Assembly: GCA_031381645.1 (NCBI GenBank)
Contig: JANMYB010000069.1
Coordinates: 1 to 31,958 of the forward strand
Reading direction: 5' to 3'
Length of the DNA stretch: 31,958 nucleotides
DNA from: Methylotenera_A sp031381645
GTDB taxonomy: Bacteria > Pseudomonadota > Gammaproteobacteria > Burkholderiales > Methylophilaceae
Positions 1 through 8,681 of the stretch are shown one piece after another; the stretch's first letter is position 1, and every line of letters begins with the position of its first letter. The position numbers were made by a program, and so were the translations under genes. Below the pieces are notes generated by a model. It did not search any database. It worked only from the letters and a program-made list of their open reading frames with translations, and was not told the origin of the DNA.

Positions 1-1
1 T

Positions 2-2476
2 AAGCCAAAATATTATTGCCTCTCGATGTTCCCTTATCCAAGTGGTCGCCTACATATGGGGCATGTGCGCAACTACACCATTGGCGATGTACTCAGCCGT
101 TTTCACAAAATGAAAGGCTATAACGTCATGCAACCCATGGGTTGGGATGCATTTGGCTTACCTGCTGAAAATGCTGCAATTAAAAACAACACCGCACCTG
201 CCAAATGGACGTATGAAAATATCGAGCATATGAAAACCCAGCTTAAACAGCTGGGTTTGGGCGTGGATTGGGCGCGTGAAATTGCCACTTGCACACCTGA
301 ATATTACAAATGGGAGCAATGGCTGTTTACAGAGTTGTTCAAGAAAGGCTTAATCTACAAAAAAACCGCAACAGTCAATTGGGACCCAGTCGACGGTACG
401 GTTTTAGCCAATGAGCAAGTGATTGATGGCCGCGGCTGGCGTAGTGGTGCGCTAGTCGAAAAGCGCGATATTCCGCAGTATTTTATGAAAATTACAGCCT
501 ATGCAGAAGAATTGCTGAATGATTTAGACAAACTCGATGGCTGGCCAGAACAAGTTAAAACCATGCAACGTAACTGGATAGGCAAAAGCTACGGTTGCGA
601 AGTAGAGTTTCCGATTGTAGGTCAAAATGGTAATTTGAAAGTTTATACCACTCGCCCAGATACCTTGATGGGTGCGACTTATGTAGCTGTAGCGGCAGAG
701 CATGCGCTTGCCACATTGGCTGCACAAAGCAATCCTGAATTGGCCGACTTTATTGCCGAATGCAAACGCGGTAGCGTAGCAGAAGCCGATGTTGCGACAG
801 CTGAGAAAAAAGGCATGGCTACAGGGCTGTTTGTGACGCATCCCCTTAGTGGCGAGCAGCTACCTGTCTGGGTTGCCAATTATGTACTCATGGCTTACGG
901 CGAAGGCGCAGTAATGGCAGTCCCGGCGCATGATGAACGTGATTCTGAGTTTGCCTTTCAGAAAAGTTTACGCTCAATAAAAGTTATCAAACCTGCTACT
1001 GAAACTAACCTTGAAGAACAACTCGCTGATTTAGAAAACTCACCACAAGATCCAGAGCTAATCGAAAAATCCCCTTTAATAGATAGTCTTCGGCGCGATC
1101 TTGATGCAACTAGGGCTCAACACTGCACTACGGAGAAAGGTACTCTAATCAACTCTGGCAAGTACGATGGCTTCAATTTTCAAGAAGCTTTCGATGTCAT
1201 TGCTGCAGACTTGGAAGCAAAAGGCTTAGGCCAAAAACGCACTCAATATCGCTTACGTGATTGGGGCATCTCTCGTCAACGCTATTGGGGCTGCCCTATC
1301 CCCATTATCCACTGCGCCAAATGCGGTGAAGTGCCTGTGCCGGCCAATCAACTTCCAGTGGTGTTGCCCGAAGACGTGGTGATGGATGGGGTTGGCTCAC
1401 CCATCAAAAAAGACCCAAGCTTTTATGAAACCACTTGCCCTAGTTGCGGCGGTAAAGCCACCCGTGAAACCGATACGTTAGACACCTTCTTTGAATCGTC
1501 TTGGTATTTCGCGCGCTACGCCAGCTTTGACAGCAACAATGCAATGGTGGATAAACGCGCAAATTATTGGTTACCCGTTGACCAATATGTGGGCGGCATT
1601 GAGCATGCGATTTTGCATTTGCTCTACGCGCGCTTTTTTAATAAGCTGATGCGCGACGTTGGTTTGATTAAAAACGACGAGCCGTTTACCAACTTGCTGA
1701 CGCAGGGCATGGTGCTAAAAGATGGCTCGAAAATGAGCAAATCCAAAGGCAATACGGTTGATCCGCAAGCGTTGATTGACCAATATGGCGCAGATACGGC
1801 ACGCTTATTTATGATGTTTGCAGCACCGCCAGACCAAAGCTTAGAATGGGCAGATAGCGGTGTCGAAGGCGCAAGTCGATTTTTAAAACGTTTGTGGAAA
1901 GCGGCTTACGAGCACGTAAGCTTGGGCGAAATTAAAGCTTATGCTTCGTCTAATCCAGGGCGTGGCGAATTAACGTCTGAACTCAAAAATTTGCGTTTGC
2001 AATTGCACCAAACGATTGAAAAAGTCGGTGATGATTACGGTCGCCGCCACAGTTTTAACACAGCCATTTCTAGCGTGATGGAATTAATGAACGCGCTTGC
2101 GAAAATTGAGGCGACCGATGTAACCACGCGTAGCGTGCGCCAAGAGGTTTTGCAAAATGTCGCACTGTTACTCTCACCTATCGTGCCGCACATTTGCCAA
2201 GCACTTTATATGGAATTATGCCCTGCAAGCCATATTTTACATGCCTCTTGGCCAGAAGCCAATAAAGACGCTATGGTGCAAGACACGATAGAATATGTGA
2301 TTCAAGTGAACGGAAAATTGCGCGGCAACCTCACTATTTCGCGTGAGGCCAGCAAAGAAGCGATTGAAAAAATGACGCTAGAACAAGTTTATGTGACAAA
2401 GTTTTTGCTAGAAGGCACATCTGTGCGTAAAATCATTGTTGTGCCAAATAAATTGGTGAATGTGGTGATTGCTTAA
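2..2476 (+). CDS. leuS: Leucyl-tRNA synthetase (5' end outside the window)
   Basis: Class I aminoacyl-tRNA synthetase that charges tRNA-Leu with leucine in the cytoplasm. The reading frame is open from base 2 and encodes KPKYYCLSMFPYPSG before the first ATG at 26, which is internal in the family, so the true start lies upstream. Visible signatures are the HIGH-type HMGH just after that methionine, an editing (CP1) domain with the T-rich stretch TTRPDTLMGAT and AVPAHDERD, a cysteine-rich zinc insert (CAKC, CPSC) and KMSKS at 1730-1744. About 30 residues (roughly bases 985-1130) are extra in the editing domain compared with the E. coli and typical betaproteobacterial enzymes as I remember them, and codon use shifts there. 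The stop directly abuts lptE. Confidence 0.97.
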   Translation, partial: KPKYYCLSMFPYPSGRLHMGHVRNYTIGDVLSRFHKMKGYNVMQPMGWDAFGLPAENAAIKNNTAPAKWTYENIEHMKTQLKQLGLGVDWAREIATCTPEYYKWEQWLFTELFKKGLIYKKTATVNWDPVDGTVLANEQVIDGRGWRSGALVEKRDIPQYFMKITAYAEELLNDLDKLDGWPEQVKTMQRNWIGKSYGCEVEFPIVGQNGNLKVYTTRPDTLMGATYVAVAAEHALATLAAQSNPELADFIAECKRGSVAEADVATAEKKGMATGLFVTHPLSGEQLPVWVANYVLMAYGEGAVMAVPAHDERDSEFAFQKSLRSIKVIKPATETNLEEQLADLENSPQDPELIEKSPLIDSLRRDLDATRAQHCTTEKGTLINSGKYDGFNFQEAFDVIAADLEAKGLGQKRTQYRLRDWGISRQRYWGCPIPIIHCAKCGEVPVPANQLPVVLPEDVVMDGVGSPIKKDPSFYETTCPSCGGKATRETDTLDTFFESSWYFARYASFDSNNAMVDKRANYWLPVDQYVGGIEHAILHLLYARFFNKLMRDVGLIKNDEPFTNLLTQGMVLKDGSKMSKSKGNTVDPQALIDQYGADTARLFMMFAAPPDQSLEWADSGVEGASRFLKRLWKAAYEHVSLGEIKAYASSNPGRGELTSELKNLRLQLHQTIEKVGDDYGRRHSFNTAISSVMELMNALAKIEATDVTTRSVRQEVLQNVALLLSPIVPHICQALYMELCPASHILHASWPEANKDAMVQDTIEYVIQVNGKLRGNLTISREASKEAIEKMTLEQVYVTKFLLEGTSVRKIIVVPNKLVNVVIA

Positions 2477-2965
2477 ATGCTAAAACTCAGTTTTCGTGCC
2501 CTGTTTTTTGTAACGCTTCTAGCCGGCCTAGTTGGCTGCGGCTTTCATTTGCGCGGCGCAACTGATGTGTCGTTCAACAGCATATTCATTCAAGGCAATA
2601 CGCTGGTGATTACAAAAAATCTCAATAAATCACTCACCAATAATGGCGTAAAAGTGCTGCCTAGCGCTGAGGGCGCTGAATTATTGCTGGAAATGGTGGG
2701 CGAAGAGAGCGAAAAACGTATTTTATCTTTGGCTGGCGCAGGTACGGTGAACGAATTTGAGCTGTATTACCGCGTACATTACCGCACCAAATCTGCTGGC
2801 GCCGAGCTGTGGAGCCAAACACAAACAGTCGAAGCGCGGCGCGATTTTACTTACAGCGATGCGAATTTACTGGCGAAACAAGGTGAAGAAAAACGCCTCA
2901 ACGAGAACATGCAGCAAGACGTGATTAGCAATTTAATTCGTAGGTTATCCGCGCTTAAAAAATAA
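2477..2965 (+). CDS. lptE: LPS-assembly lipoprotein LptE
   Basis: Outer-membrane lipoprotein that plugs the LptD barrel and helps insert lipopolysaccharide into the outer leaflet. The 162-residue product has a signal peptide ending in a lipobox (LVGC, lipidated Cys at residue 21) followed by GFHLRG, the hallmark start of mature LptE/RlpB. Length fits the family. The ATG follows the leuS stop with no gap, and holA begins 14 bases downstream. The order leuS-lptE-holA is conserved across Proteobacteria and suggests one transcript. Confidence 0.93.
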   Translation: MLKLSFRALFFVTLLAGLVGCGFHLRGATDVSFNSIFIQGNTLVITKNLNKSLTNNGVKVLPSAEGAELLLEMVGEESEKRILSLAGAGTVNEFELYYRVHYRTKSAGAELWSQTQTVEARRDFTYSDANLLAKQGEEKRLNENMQQDVISNLIRRLSALKK

Positions 2966-2979
2966 GCGCCTTTTCAATA

Positions 2980-3993
2980 ATGCGCTTAGATTCAAACCAA
3001 CTCAAACAACACTTAACGCAAACTTTATCGCCGCTTTATGTGCTGGTTGGCGATGAGCCACTGGCACTCTCGGAATGCCTGGACGCCATACGCCATGCGG
3101 CTCGCAGGGCAGGTGCAGATGAACGCAGCAGTTTTATTGTCGAGCGTAATTTTAACTGGCAGCAAGTTCAACAGTTTTCACAAGCGCTGTCACTTTTTTC
3201 GTCTAAACGCATTCTCGAAATTCACATTCCCAGCGGAAAACCTGGCGTAGATGGCGGTAAGGCGCTCAGCGAATTGGCGGCCAACTTAATCCCCGATACC
3301 ACGACGATTATTACTTTGCCAAGCTTAGAGCGTGAAGCCAAAAATAGCGCTTGGTTTGGCAATTTGCAAAATGTTAGCACGCTTATTGAGTTAAAAGAGA
3401 TTGCCCCCAACCAGCTCCCCGCTTGGCTTGCAGGCCGATTAAAATTGCAAAATCAAACGGCGGATGCTACCAGTTTGGCGTTTATTGCGCATCAAGTGGA
3501 GGGTAATTTGTTGGCGGCGTATCAAGAAATTCAAAAGTTAGGCTTGCTATATCCTGCAGGCGAAATCAGCGCTGAGGCAGTGCGTGAATCAGTGCTAAAC
3601 GTGTCTCGCTATGACGCGTTTCAGCTTGGCGAGGCTGTCTTGGCGGGCGATGCAGCGCGCACTTCGCGCATTCTGCAAGGCTTACAGGATGAAGGCGAAA
3701 ACGCGGTAGCAGTGATGAATCCACTGATGTGGGCGCTACGCCCATTGGTTCGCATCAAACAGGCCGAAGCGCGCGGTGAAAATGTGATGAACGCTATGAC
3801 CAACGCACGCATTTATGGTGATAGACAAAACTTAGTCAAACGAGCGCTTGGACGATTAAGCCTACGCCAACTGGAAGCAGCCTTACAAAGGCTATGCGAC
3901 ATCGACAGAACCGCCAAAGGTGTGATGCAAGGCGATGCTTGGTTGGAGCTTTCCAGGCTGTGCTTTGGTTTGGCCAAAGTGCGCGGTCGCTAA
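2980..3993 (+). CDS. holA: DNA polymerase III delta subunit
   Basis: Delta subunit of the clamp-loader complex, which opens the beta sliding clamp during DNA replication. The 337-residue length and the N-terminal LYVLVGDEPLALSE (the degenerate nucleotide-binding-like region of delta) fit HolA. The rest follows the family pattern: a Rossmann-like domain with SKRILEI and TTTIITLPS, then a helical C-terminal domain with NPLMWALRPL. It sits between lptE and proA, 12 bases before proA. No catalytic residues are expected, because delta does not hydrolyse ATP. Confidence 0.93.
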   Translation: MRLDSNQLKQHLTQTLSPLYVLVGDEPLALSECLDAIRHAARRAGADERSSFIVERNFNWQQVQQFSQALSLFSSKRILEIHIPSGKPGVDGGKALSELAANLIPDTTTIITLPSLEREAKNSAWFGNLQNVSTLIELKEIAPNQLPAWLAGRLKLQNQTADATSLAFIAHQVEGNLLAAYQEIQKLGLLYPAGEISAEAVRESVLNVSRYDAFQLGEAVLAGDAARTSRILQGLQDEGENAVAVMNPLMWALRPLVRIKQAEARGENVMNAMTNARIYGDRQNLVKRALGRLSLRQLEAALQRLCDIDRTAKGVMQGDAWLELSRLCFGLAKVRGR

Positions 3994-4005
3994 GAAGCAC
4001 GTATA

Positions 4006-5271
4006 ATGTCAACTATGGACATTAAAAATTATATGCAAAAGGTTGGCATTGCCGCGCGCGCTGCTTCGCGCGAAATGGCCGCAGCTGATACCAACGTTAA
4101 AAACAAAGCGCTAAACTTTATCGCAAGTGCTATTGTGCGCGAAAAATCTGCGCTTTTAAGCGCGAATAAACAAGATTGTGACGCTGCCAAAGCCAACGGT
4201 TTAGATGCAGCGATGCTAGATCGCCTGACGCTCACAGAAAAATCTATCAACGCCATGGCAGAAGGTTTGCAGCAAATCGCCGCCCTGCCAGATCCAATCG
4301 GCGAAATGAACAGCTTTAAATATCGTCCAAGCGGTATTCAAGTTGGGCAAATGCGCGTACCTTTGGGCGTCATCGGCATTATTTACGAAGCACGTCCAAA
4401 TGTGACTGCGGACGCGGCTGGACTTTGCATTAAATCTGGCAACGCGACGATTTTGCGCGGTGGTTCTGAGGCGATTCACTGCAATCAGGCGCTGGCAAAA
4501 CTCGTGCACGAAGGTTTAGAAAGAGCAGGTTTGCCTAAATCGGCCGTACAAGTGGTGGAAACCACCGACCGCGCTGCTGTGGGCGAACTCATTACCATGA
4601 AGCAATATGTGGATGTGATTGTGCCACGTGGCGGCAAAGGCTTGATTGAGCGCATTTCGAACGATGCGCGCATCCCTGTCATCAAACATTTGGATGGTAA
4701 TTGCCACGTGTATGTGGATGACGACGCTGATTTGGACAAGGCTGTGCGCATTTTAGAGAACAGCAAAGCGCAGCGTTTGGGCACCTGTAACACGGCAGAA
4801 TCACTATTAATCGCAAGAAGTGTCGCCAAAAGCATGTTGCCTGCAATAGCGTCAATGCTGGCTTCCAGAGGCATTGAAGTGCGCGGTTGTGCAGAAACTT
4901 GTGCATTGGTAAAATCGGCAAAAACGGCCACGGAGGAAGATTATTACACCGAGTATTTGGCGGCGATTATCTCGTGCAAAGTGGTGAGCGGCGTGGATGA
5001 AGCGATTACACACATCAACCAATACTCATCGCAGCACACCGAAAGTATCGTCACCGAAAATTACACTTCGGCGCGCAAATTTTTGCGCGAAGTGGATTCT
5101 AGTAGCGTGATGGTGAATGCTTCGACAAGGTTCGCCGATGGGTTTGAATATGGCTTGGGTGCGGAAATTGGCATCTCCACCGACAAACTGCACGCGCGCG
5201 GTCCTGTTGGTTTAGAAGGTCTCACTTCGCTCAAGTATATCGTGCTGGGCGATGGGCAAGTGCGCGCTTAA
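4006..5271 (+). CDS. proA: Glutamate-5-semialdehyde dehydrogenase (gamma-glutamyl phosphate reductase)
   Basis: Second enzyme of proline synthesis; reduces gamma-glutamyl phosphate with NADPH to glutamate-5-semialdehyde in the cytoplasm. It is 421 residues, the usual size. The aldehyde-dehydrogenase-type catalytic cysteine is in LGTCNTAESL (Cys261), and IIYEARPNVTADAAGLC and GLGAEIGISTDKLHARGPVGLEGLTS are ProA signatures. A second in-frame ATG at 4015 (MDIKNYM) could be the real start; neither has a strong Shine-Dalgarno. The preceding-step gene proB is not in this window. Confidence 0.96.
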   Translation: MSTMDIKNYMQKVGIAARAASREMAAADTNVKNKALNFIASAIVREKSALLSANKQDCDAAKANGLDAAMLDRLTLTEKSINAMAEGLQQIAALPDPIGEMNSFKYRPSGIQVGQMRVPLGVIGIIYEARPNVTADAAGLCIKSGNATILRGGSEAIHCNQALAKLVHEGLERAGLPKSAVQVVETTDRAAVGELITMKQYVDVIVPRGGKGLIERISNDARIPVIKHLDGNCHVYVDDDADLDKAVRILENSKAQRLGTCNTAESLLIARSVAKSMLPAIASMLASRGIEVRGCAETCALVKSAKTATEEDYYTEYLAAIISCKVVSGVDEAITHINQYSSQHTESIVTENYTSARKFLREVDSSSVMVNASTRFADGFEYGLGAEIGISTDKLHARGPVGLEGLTSLKYIVLGDGQVRA

Positions 5272-5307
5272 CTTAGCGTATAAATTACAAGGAATATGGG
5301 CTAACAA

Positions 5308-5796
5308 GTGGATACATTAAGCCACGCACTTTGGGGCTATGGATTATTCGGCTACAAACGTTACGCTGCGTTGGCGCTGTTTTTTGGCGCCATGCCAGAT
5401 TTAATCTCGTTCGGTGCGTTTCTTTTTTTGCAAGTTATTAGCGGCAATTGGCATGCTGGCCCGCCGCCGATGGGTACTATTCCACATTGGCTTTTTACCA
5501 ATTACAACATCGGTCACAGTTTTATTGTGAGCTTCTCTGTCATCGGCTTGGTCGCGCTGTGGCGAAAACCGATTGCATTTGCCATGCTGGGCTGGCCGTT
5601 TCATATTGTGTTAGATTTTCCATTTCACACATTCAAATACTTCCCCACGCCCATGTTTTGGCCAATTTCAGACTTTAAAATTGATGGCATTCCTTGGTCG
5701 CATTGGTATATTTGGTTTCCAAACGTGGCTGGAATTATGTTACTTTTTTACTTTCGTAGGCAACAGCACCGTCGCCTAATGCAACAAAAAATATGA
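5308..5796 (+). CDS. Small integral membrane protein, YdjM-like putative metal-dependent hydrolase
   Basis: 162 residues with several hydrophobic helices, so an inner-membrane protein. Charged or histidine residues lie at membrane positions: His6, Pro30-Asp31, Gly-His70-Ser, His99 with Asp103, and His107. This resembles the H / PD / GHS / HxxxD pattern of membrane-bound YdjM-type (LexA-regulated) hydrolases, but the substrate is unknown and activity is not shown. The start is a GTG at 5308; an upstream in-frame ATG at 5296 is ended by a TAA two codons later, so it cannot be used. GGG at 5298-5300 is the nearest SD-like sequence. The stop overlaps the nadD start (ATGA), implying translational coupling to nadD. 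Confidence 0.7.
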   Translation: MDTLSHALWGYGLFGYKRYAALALFFGAMPDLISFGAFLFLQVISGNWHAGPPPMGTIPHWLFTNYNIGHSFIVSFSVIGLVALWRKPIAFAMLGWPFHIVLDFPFHTFKYFPTPMFWPISDFKIDGIPWSHWYIWFPNVAGIMLLFYFRRQQHRRLMQQKI

Positions 5797-6434
5797 AACT
5801 CATCGGACTTTTGGGAGGCACTTTCAACCCCATTCATTATGGTCATTTGCGCGCGGCGCAAGAGCTGGCTGCCGCGCTAAATTTTAGCGAGCTGCGCTTT
5901 ATTCCTGCGGCAAATCCACCACATAAACCCGCGCCAGAAGTAACAGCTGCGCACCGCGCAGCTATGGTGGAGTTGGCCATTTGTAACAACCCCTTATTTA
6001 AACTGGATACGCGCGAGTTGGCGCGCACTGGGGCTTCTTACACATTTGATACGCTATTTTCTCTTCGCGAAGAGCTGGGTCAAGATGTTTCGCTTTGTTG
6101 GGTGATGGGCAGCGATGCATTTGTAAAGCTCAACAGTTGGCATCGCTGGAAGGAATTACTAAATCACTGTCACATTATTTTGGTGCAACGACCAAATGCT
6201 GAAAACCAGCCTAAGCTGCCCGATGAGCTTACGCTATTTTTGCAAGAAAATTATACTGAAAATTTAAATAATTTATCTGAAAAATCAGCAGGTTATATTC
6301 ACATGCAAAAAATCACACCGCTGGATATTTCTGCGACTAAAATTCGCGAAGCATTAAAAACAGGCCAAAGTGCGCGCTATTTAATACCCTACAATGTCAT
6401 CGAATATATAGCTACTCATAAGCTATACGCATAG
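5793..6434 (+). CDS. nadD: Nicotinate-mononucleotide adenylyltransferase
   Basis: Converts nicotinic acid mononucleotide and ATP to deamido-NAD in NAD synthesis. The 213 residues carry the nucleotidyltransferase motif GGTFNPIHYGHL at the N-terminus and DISATKIRE near the C-terminus (ISxxxIR type). The ending IATHKLYA aligns with normal NadD tails, so the gene looks complete. It overlaps the upstream membrane-protein gene by 4 nt and overlaps bioD tail-to-tail by 19 nt. In many betaproteobacteria rsfS and rlmH follow nadD; here they do not. Confidence 0.95.
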   Translation: MKLIGLLGGTFNPIHYGHLRAAQELAAALNFSELRFIPAANPPHKPAPEVTAAHRAAMVELAICNNPLFKLDTRELARTGASYTFDTLFSLREELGQDVSLCWVMGSDAFVKLNSWHRWKELLNHCHIILVQRPNAENQPKLPDELTLFLQENYTENLNNLSEKSAGYIHMQKITPLDISATKIREALKTGQSARYLIPYNVIEYIATHKLYA

Positions 6435-7042
6435 TTTGCCATGCAGTCCATGCGTGTTTTTTGCGTAATTGTCGCAATATTTTCATCGCAAAAAGCCATA
6501 TTAGACGCAATTTGATTGGCTATCCAGCCATGCAAAATTAATTTGCGGGCTTTGATTGCTTCTACCGTGAGTAAGCTATGGTTGATGCAACCCAGCTTCA
6601 TGCCGACCACCAAAATAATCGGAATATTCAGCACTGCGGCTAAATCCGCTACATTTTCTTTATCATTTAACGGCACCAAAAAACCGCCTGCACCTTCAAC
6701 AATCACAATATCCGCCAACTTTGTGAGCGCATCAAAGGCCTGTTTAATCACCTCAGTTTTAATTTCAACACCCGCTCTTTCAGCCGCAATGTGTGGTGCA
6801 ATCGCTTCTTTAAAACTGTAAGGATTAATCAATTCACGTGGTGCTTTTACATTACTAGCAGCTTCCAGTTTTAACACGTCGTCATTCAGCCATTTACCGT
6901 CCACAAAATCGCCACCTGCCGCCACTGGCTTCATGCCCACCACGTTGTAACCTTGTGCAACGTAATCGCTTATTAACTTGCAAGTTACGTAGGTTTTACC
7001 CACATCAGTATCTGTGCCTGTGATAAAAAACGCTTGCTTCAT
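6416..7042 (-). CDS. bioD: Dethiobiotin synthetase, C-terminus apparently truncated
   Basis: ATP-dependent carboxylase that closes the ureido ring of dethiobiotin from 7,8-diaminopelargonate and CO2. The P-loop GTDTDVGKT (residues 9-17), MKPVAAGG, VEGAGGFLVPL and VVGMKLGCINH are all clear. The 208-residue protein matches BioD up to GWIANQIASNM and ITQK, then ends RMDCMANYAYSL. The family segment of the type APLLGEIPWL and the following helix are missing, and the last residues are encoded on the antisense of the nadD 3' end. It is the last gene of the bio operon, and its ATG overlaps the bioC stop by 4 nt. Identity is secure; full activity is uncertain. Confidence 0.93.
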   Translation of the reverse strand: MKQAFFITGTDTDVGKTYVTCKLISDYVAQGYNVVGMKPVAAGGDFVDGKWLNDDVLKLEAASNVKAPRELINPYSFKEAIAPHIAAERAGVEIKTEVIKQAFDALTKLADIVIVEGAGGFLVPLNDKENVADLAAVLNIPIILVVGMKLGCINHSLLTVEAIKARKLILHGWIANQIASNMAFCDENIATITQKTRMDCMANYAYSL

Positions 7043-7914
7043 ACTTTTTTCTTAAATGTAATAGGTAAAAATTCCTGCCCTGCAGACCTCATGGATATTG
7101 GCCTCCATGCATGTCCATAAATCACTTCAAATGTCGCTGGCAGTTTGTTATTGACTCTAAATTGTTCGTATTGCTGCGTTAAATTCTGCAAGAAACCTTT
7201 GCCCTGCAAACCACGTGCACGACCAACAGTGGCGTTATGCGCACCGATGTTTTTTAAGTCTTTCATCACACTTTTTACGTCGTCATATGTTAGCGTGTAA
7301 TGCTCCACATCCAGCACTGGCGCGCTAAAACCCGCACGCGTAAGTGCATCGCCAATGTCATGCATGTCAATAAATCTACTCACATGCGTGTGACCGTTGT
7401 TGCTGGCAACGCGCAACTCTTTGAGCGTATCTGGCCCAAACGTGCTGAACACAAACAAAGATTCTGGCTGCAACACACGCGCAACTTCATTAAACGCGGC
7501 GTCTAAATCGTTGCACCACTGTAGCGCCAAATTTGACCACACCAAATCCATGCTGTTGCTGGCGATAGGCAAACTTTCAATATCGGCACAGAGCAACTGT
7601 TGTTTATTCAATATTTTTTGCAGAAGCGGCCGTTGTAATTGAGTTTGTTGCAACATGCCCAGCGCAATATCCAACGAATAAACCTGCGTACTTCTAAAAC
7701 GTTTTTGTAAACCAAAACTGCCATGTCCCGTGCCACAACCCGCATCCAGTATGGCTTTCGGGGAAATTTTCACCAAATCTAATCGGCTTAACATTTCTTC
7801 ACGCACTTGTTTTTGCAGCACGGCAGCCGCGTCGTAAGTGCCTGCTGCGCGATTAAACGAAGCACGCACGCGTGCTTTATCCAAAAGGTAAGCGTCGGTC
7901 ATGCTGGTGGTCAT
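7039..7914 (-). CDS. bioC: Malonyl-ACP O-methyltransferase
   Basis: SAM-dependent enzyme that methylates malonyl-ACP, disguising it so that the fatty-acid elongation machinery builds pimeloyl-ACP methyl ester. The N-terminal ARVRASFNRAAGTYDAAAVLQ segment is typical of BioC, and the SAM motif LDAGCGTG is at residues 56-63. It is 291 residues, a little longer than the E. coli protein, with a C-terminal GLQGKGFLQNLTQQYE region seen in BioC-type enzymes. Its start overlaps the bioH stop and its stop overlaps the bioD start, each by 4 nt (ATGA). Confidence 0.93.
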   Translation of the reverse strand: MTTSMTDAYLLDKARVRASFNRAAGTYDAAAVLQKQVREEMLSRLDLVKISPKAILDAGCGTGHGSFGLQKRFRSTQVYSLDIALGMLQQTQLQRPLLQKILNKQQLLCADIESLPIASNSMDLVWSNLALQWCNDLDAAFNEVARVLQPESLFVFSTFGPDTLKELRVASNNGHTHVSRFIDMHDIGDALTRAGFSAPVLDVEHYTLTYDDVKSVMKDLKNIGAHNATVGRARGLQGKGFLQNLTQQYEQFRVNNKLPATFEVIYGHAWRPISMRSAGQEFLPITFKKKV

Positions 7915-8681
7915 ACTTGCGGTTCTAGAAACTGATTGAGCGCTTCGACAAATTGATCGCTATGCGATAAAAACGGCGCATGCGCGGCGCCAGAAATCAC
8001 GCGCAAAAAGCCAATCGGCAATTGTTGCATCATCCAATGCGCGGCTTGCACGGGCGCCAGCGTGTCTCTATCGCCATGAATAAGCAGCGTAGGTTTGCGA
8101 ATATTGGGGATTTCTTCGCGAATATCCGACTCTAGCAAAGTGTGCAAAGCTCGCTGCAGCGTGGTTTGCGTGGGCGTGGGTTTGGTTTCAAAAATTTTAC
8201 GTAATTGCTTAATCGTGTCGCGTGAATCTTTAGCTTTCATGCATTGCAGGGTTAAAAATTGCAAAATGGTCGCTTTGTAATCGTGATTGACGCTCTCGGC
8301 AAATGCGCTGAAATTAGCAGGATCAACGCCTGCTTGCCAATCTTGGCTGCTGACGAATTTTGGTGTTGAGCTCACCAACACCAAACGGCGAATGCGATCT
8401 GGCTGATTAAGCGCAATGCGCTGCGCCACCAAACCACCGAGCGACCAGCCGACCACATCCGACACGCCTGGTATCACTTGCGCAACCTCATCCGCAATTG
8501 AATGCAGATGATAAGGCTCAATCGGCCGACTGCCCCCCATGCCAGGCAAATCGATTAAATAGAGCAAATAATGCTGCGCCAGCCGCTTCACCAGCGGGTG
8601 CCAAACGCCACTGTGCATACCCCAGCCGTGTAGCATCACGAGCGGCTGGCCTTGGCCGACTATTTCAACATGAGAGTTCAT
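7911..8681 (-). CDS. bioH: Pimeloyl-ACP methyl ester carboxylesterase
   Basis: Alpha/beta hydrolase that removes the methyl group from pimeloyl-ACP methyl ester, ending the BioC-started chain. At 256 residues it matches E. coli BioH in size. It has the oxyanion-region LHGWGMHSGVW, the nucleophile elbow GWSLGG (Ser80), a catalytic-acid candidate in IHGDRDTLAP and the histidine in SGAAHAPFLSH. Lying directly between bioF and bioC, with 4-nt overlaps on both sides, supports BioH rather than another esterase. Confidence 0.92.
   Translation of the reverse strand: MNSHVEIVGQGQPLVMLHGWGMHSGVWHPLVKRLAQHYLLYLIDLPGMGGSRPIEPYHLHSIADEVAQVIPGVSDVVGWSLGGLVAQRIALNQPDRIRRLVLVSSTPKFVSSQDWQAGVDPANFSAFAESVNHDYKATILQFLTLQCMKAKDSRDTIKQLRKIFETKPTPTQTTLQRALHTLLESDIREEIPNIRKPTLLIHGDRDTLAPVQAAHWMMQQLPIGFLRVISGAAHAPFLSHSDQFVEALNQFLEPQV

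Noticed and set aside
4485..4931. Long open frame opposite proA
   Set aside because: It has no family resemblance or ribosome-binding site and lies wholly antisense to a well-conserved enzyme; a shadow frame.
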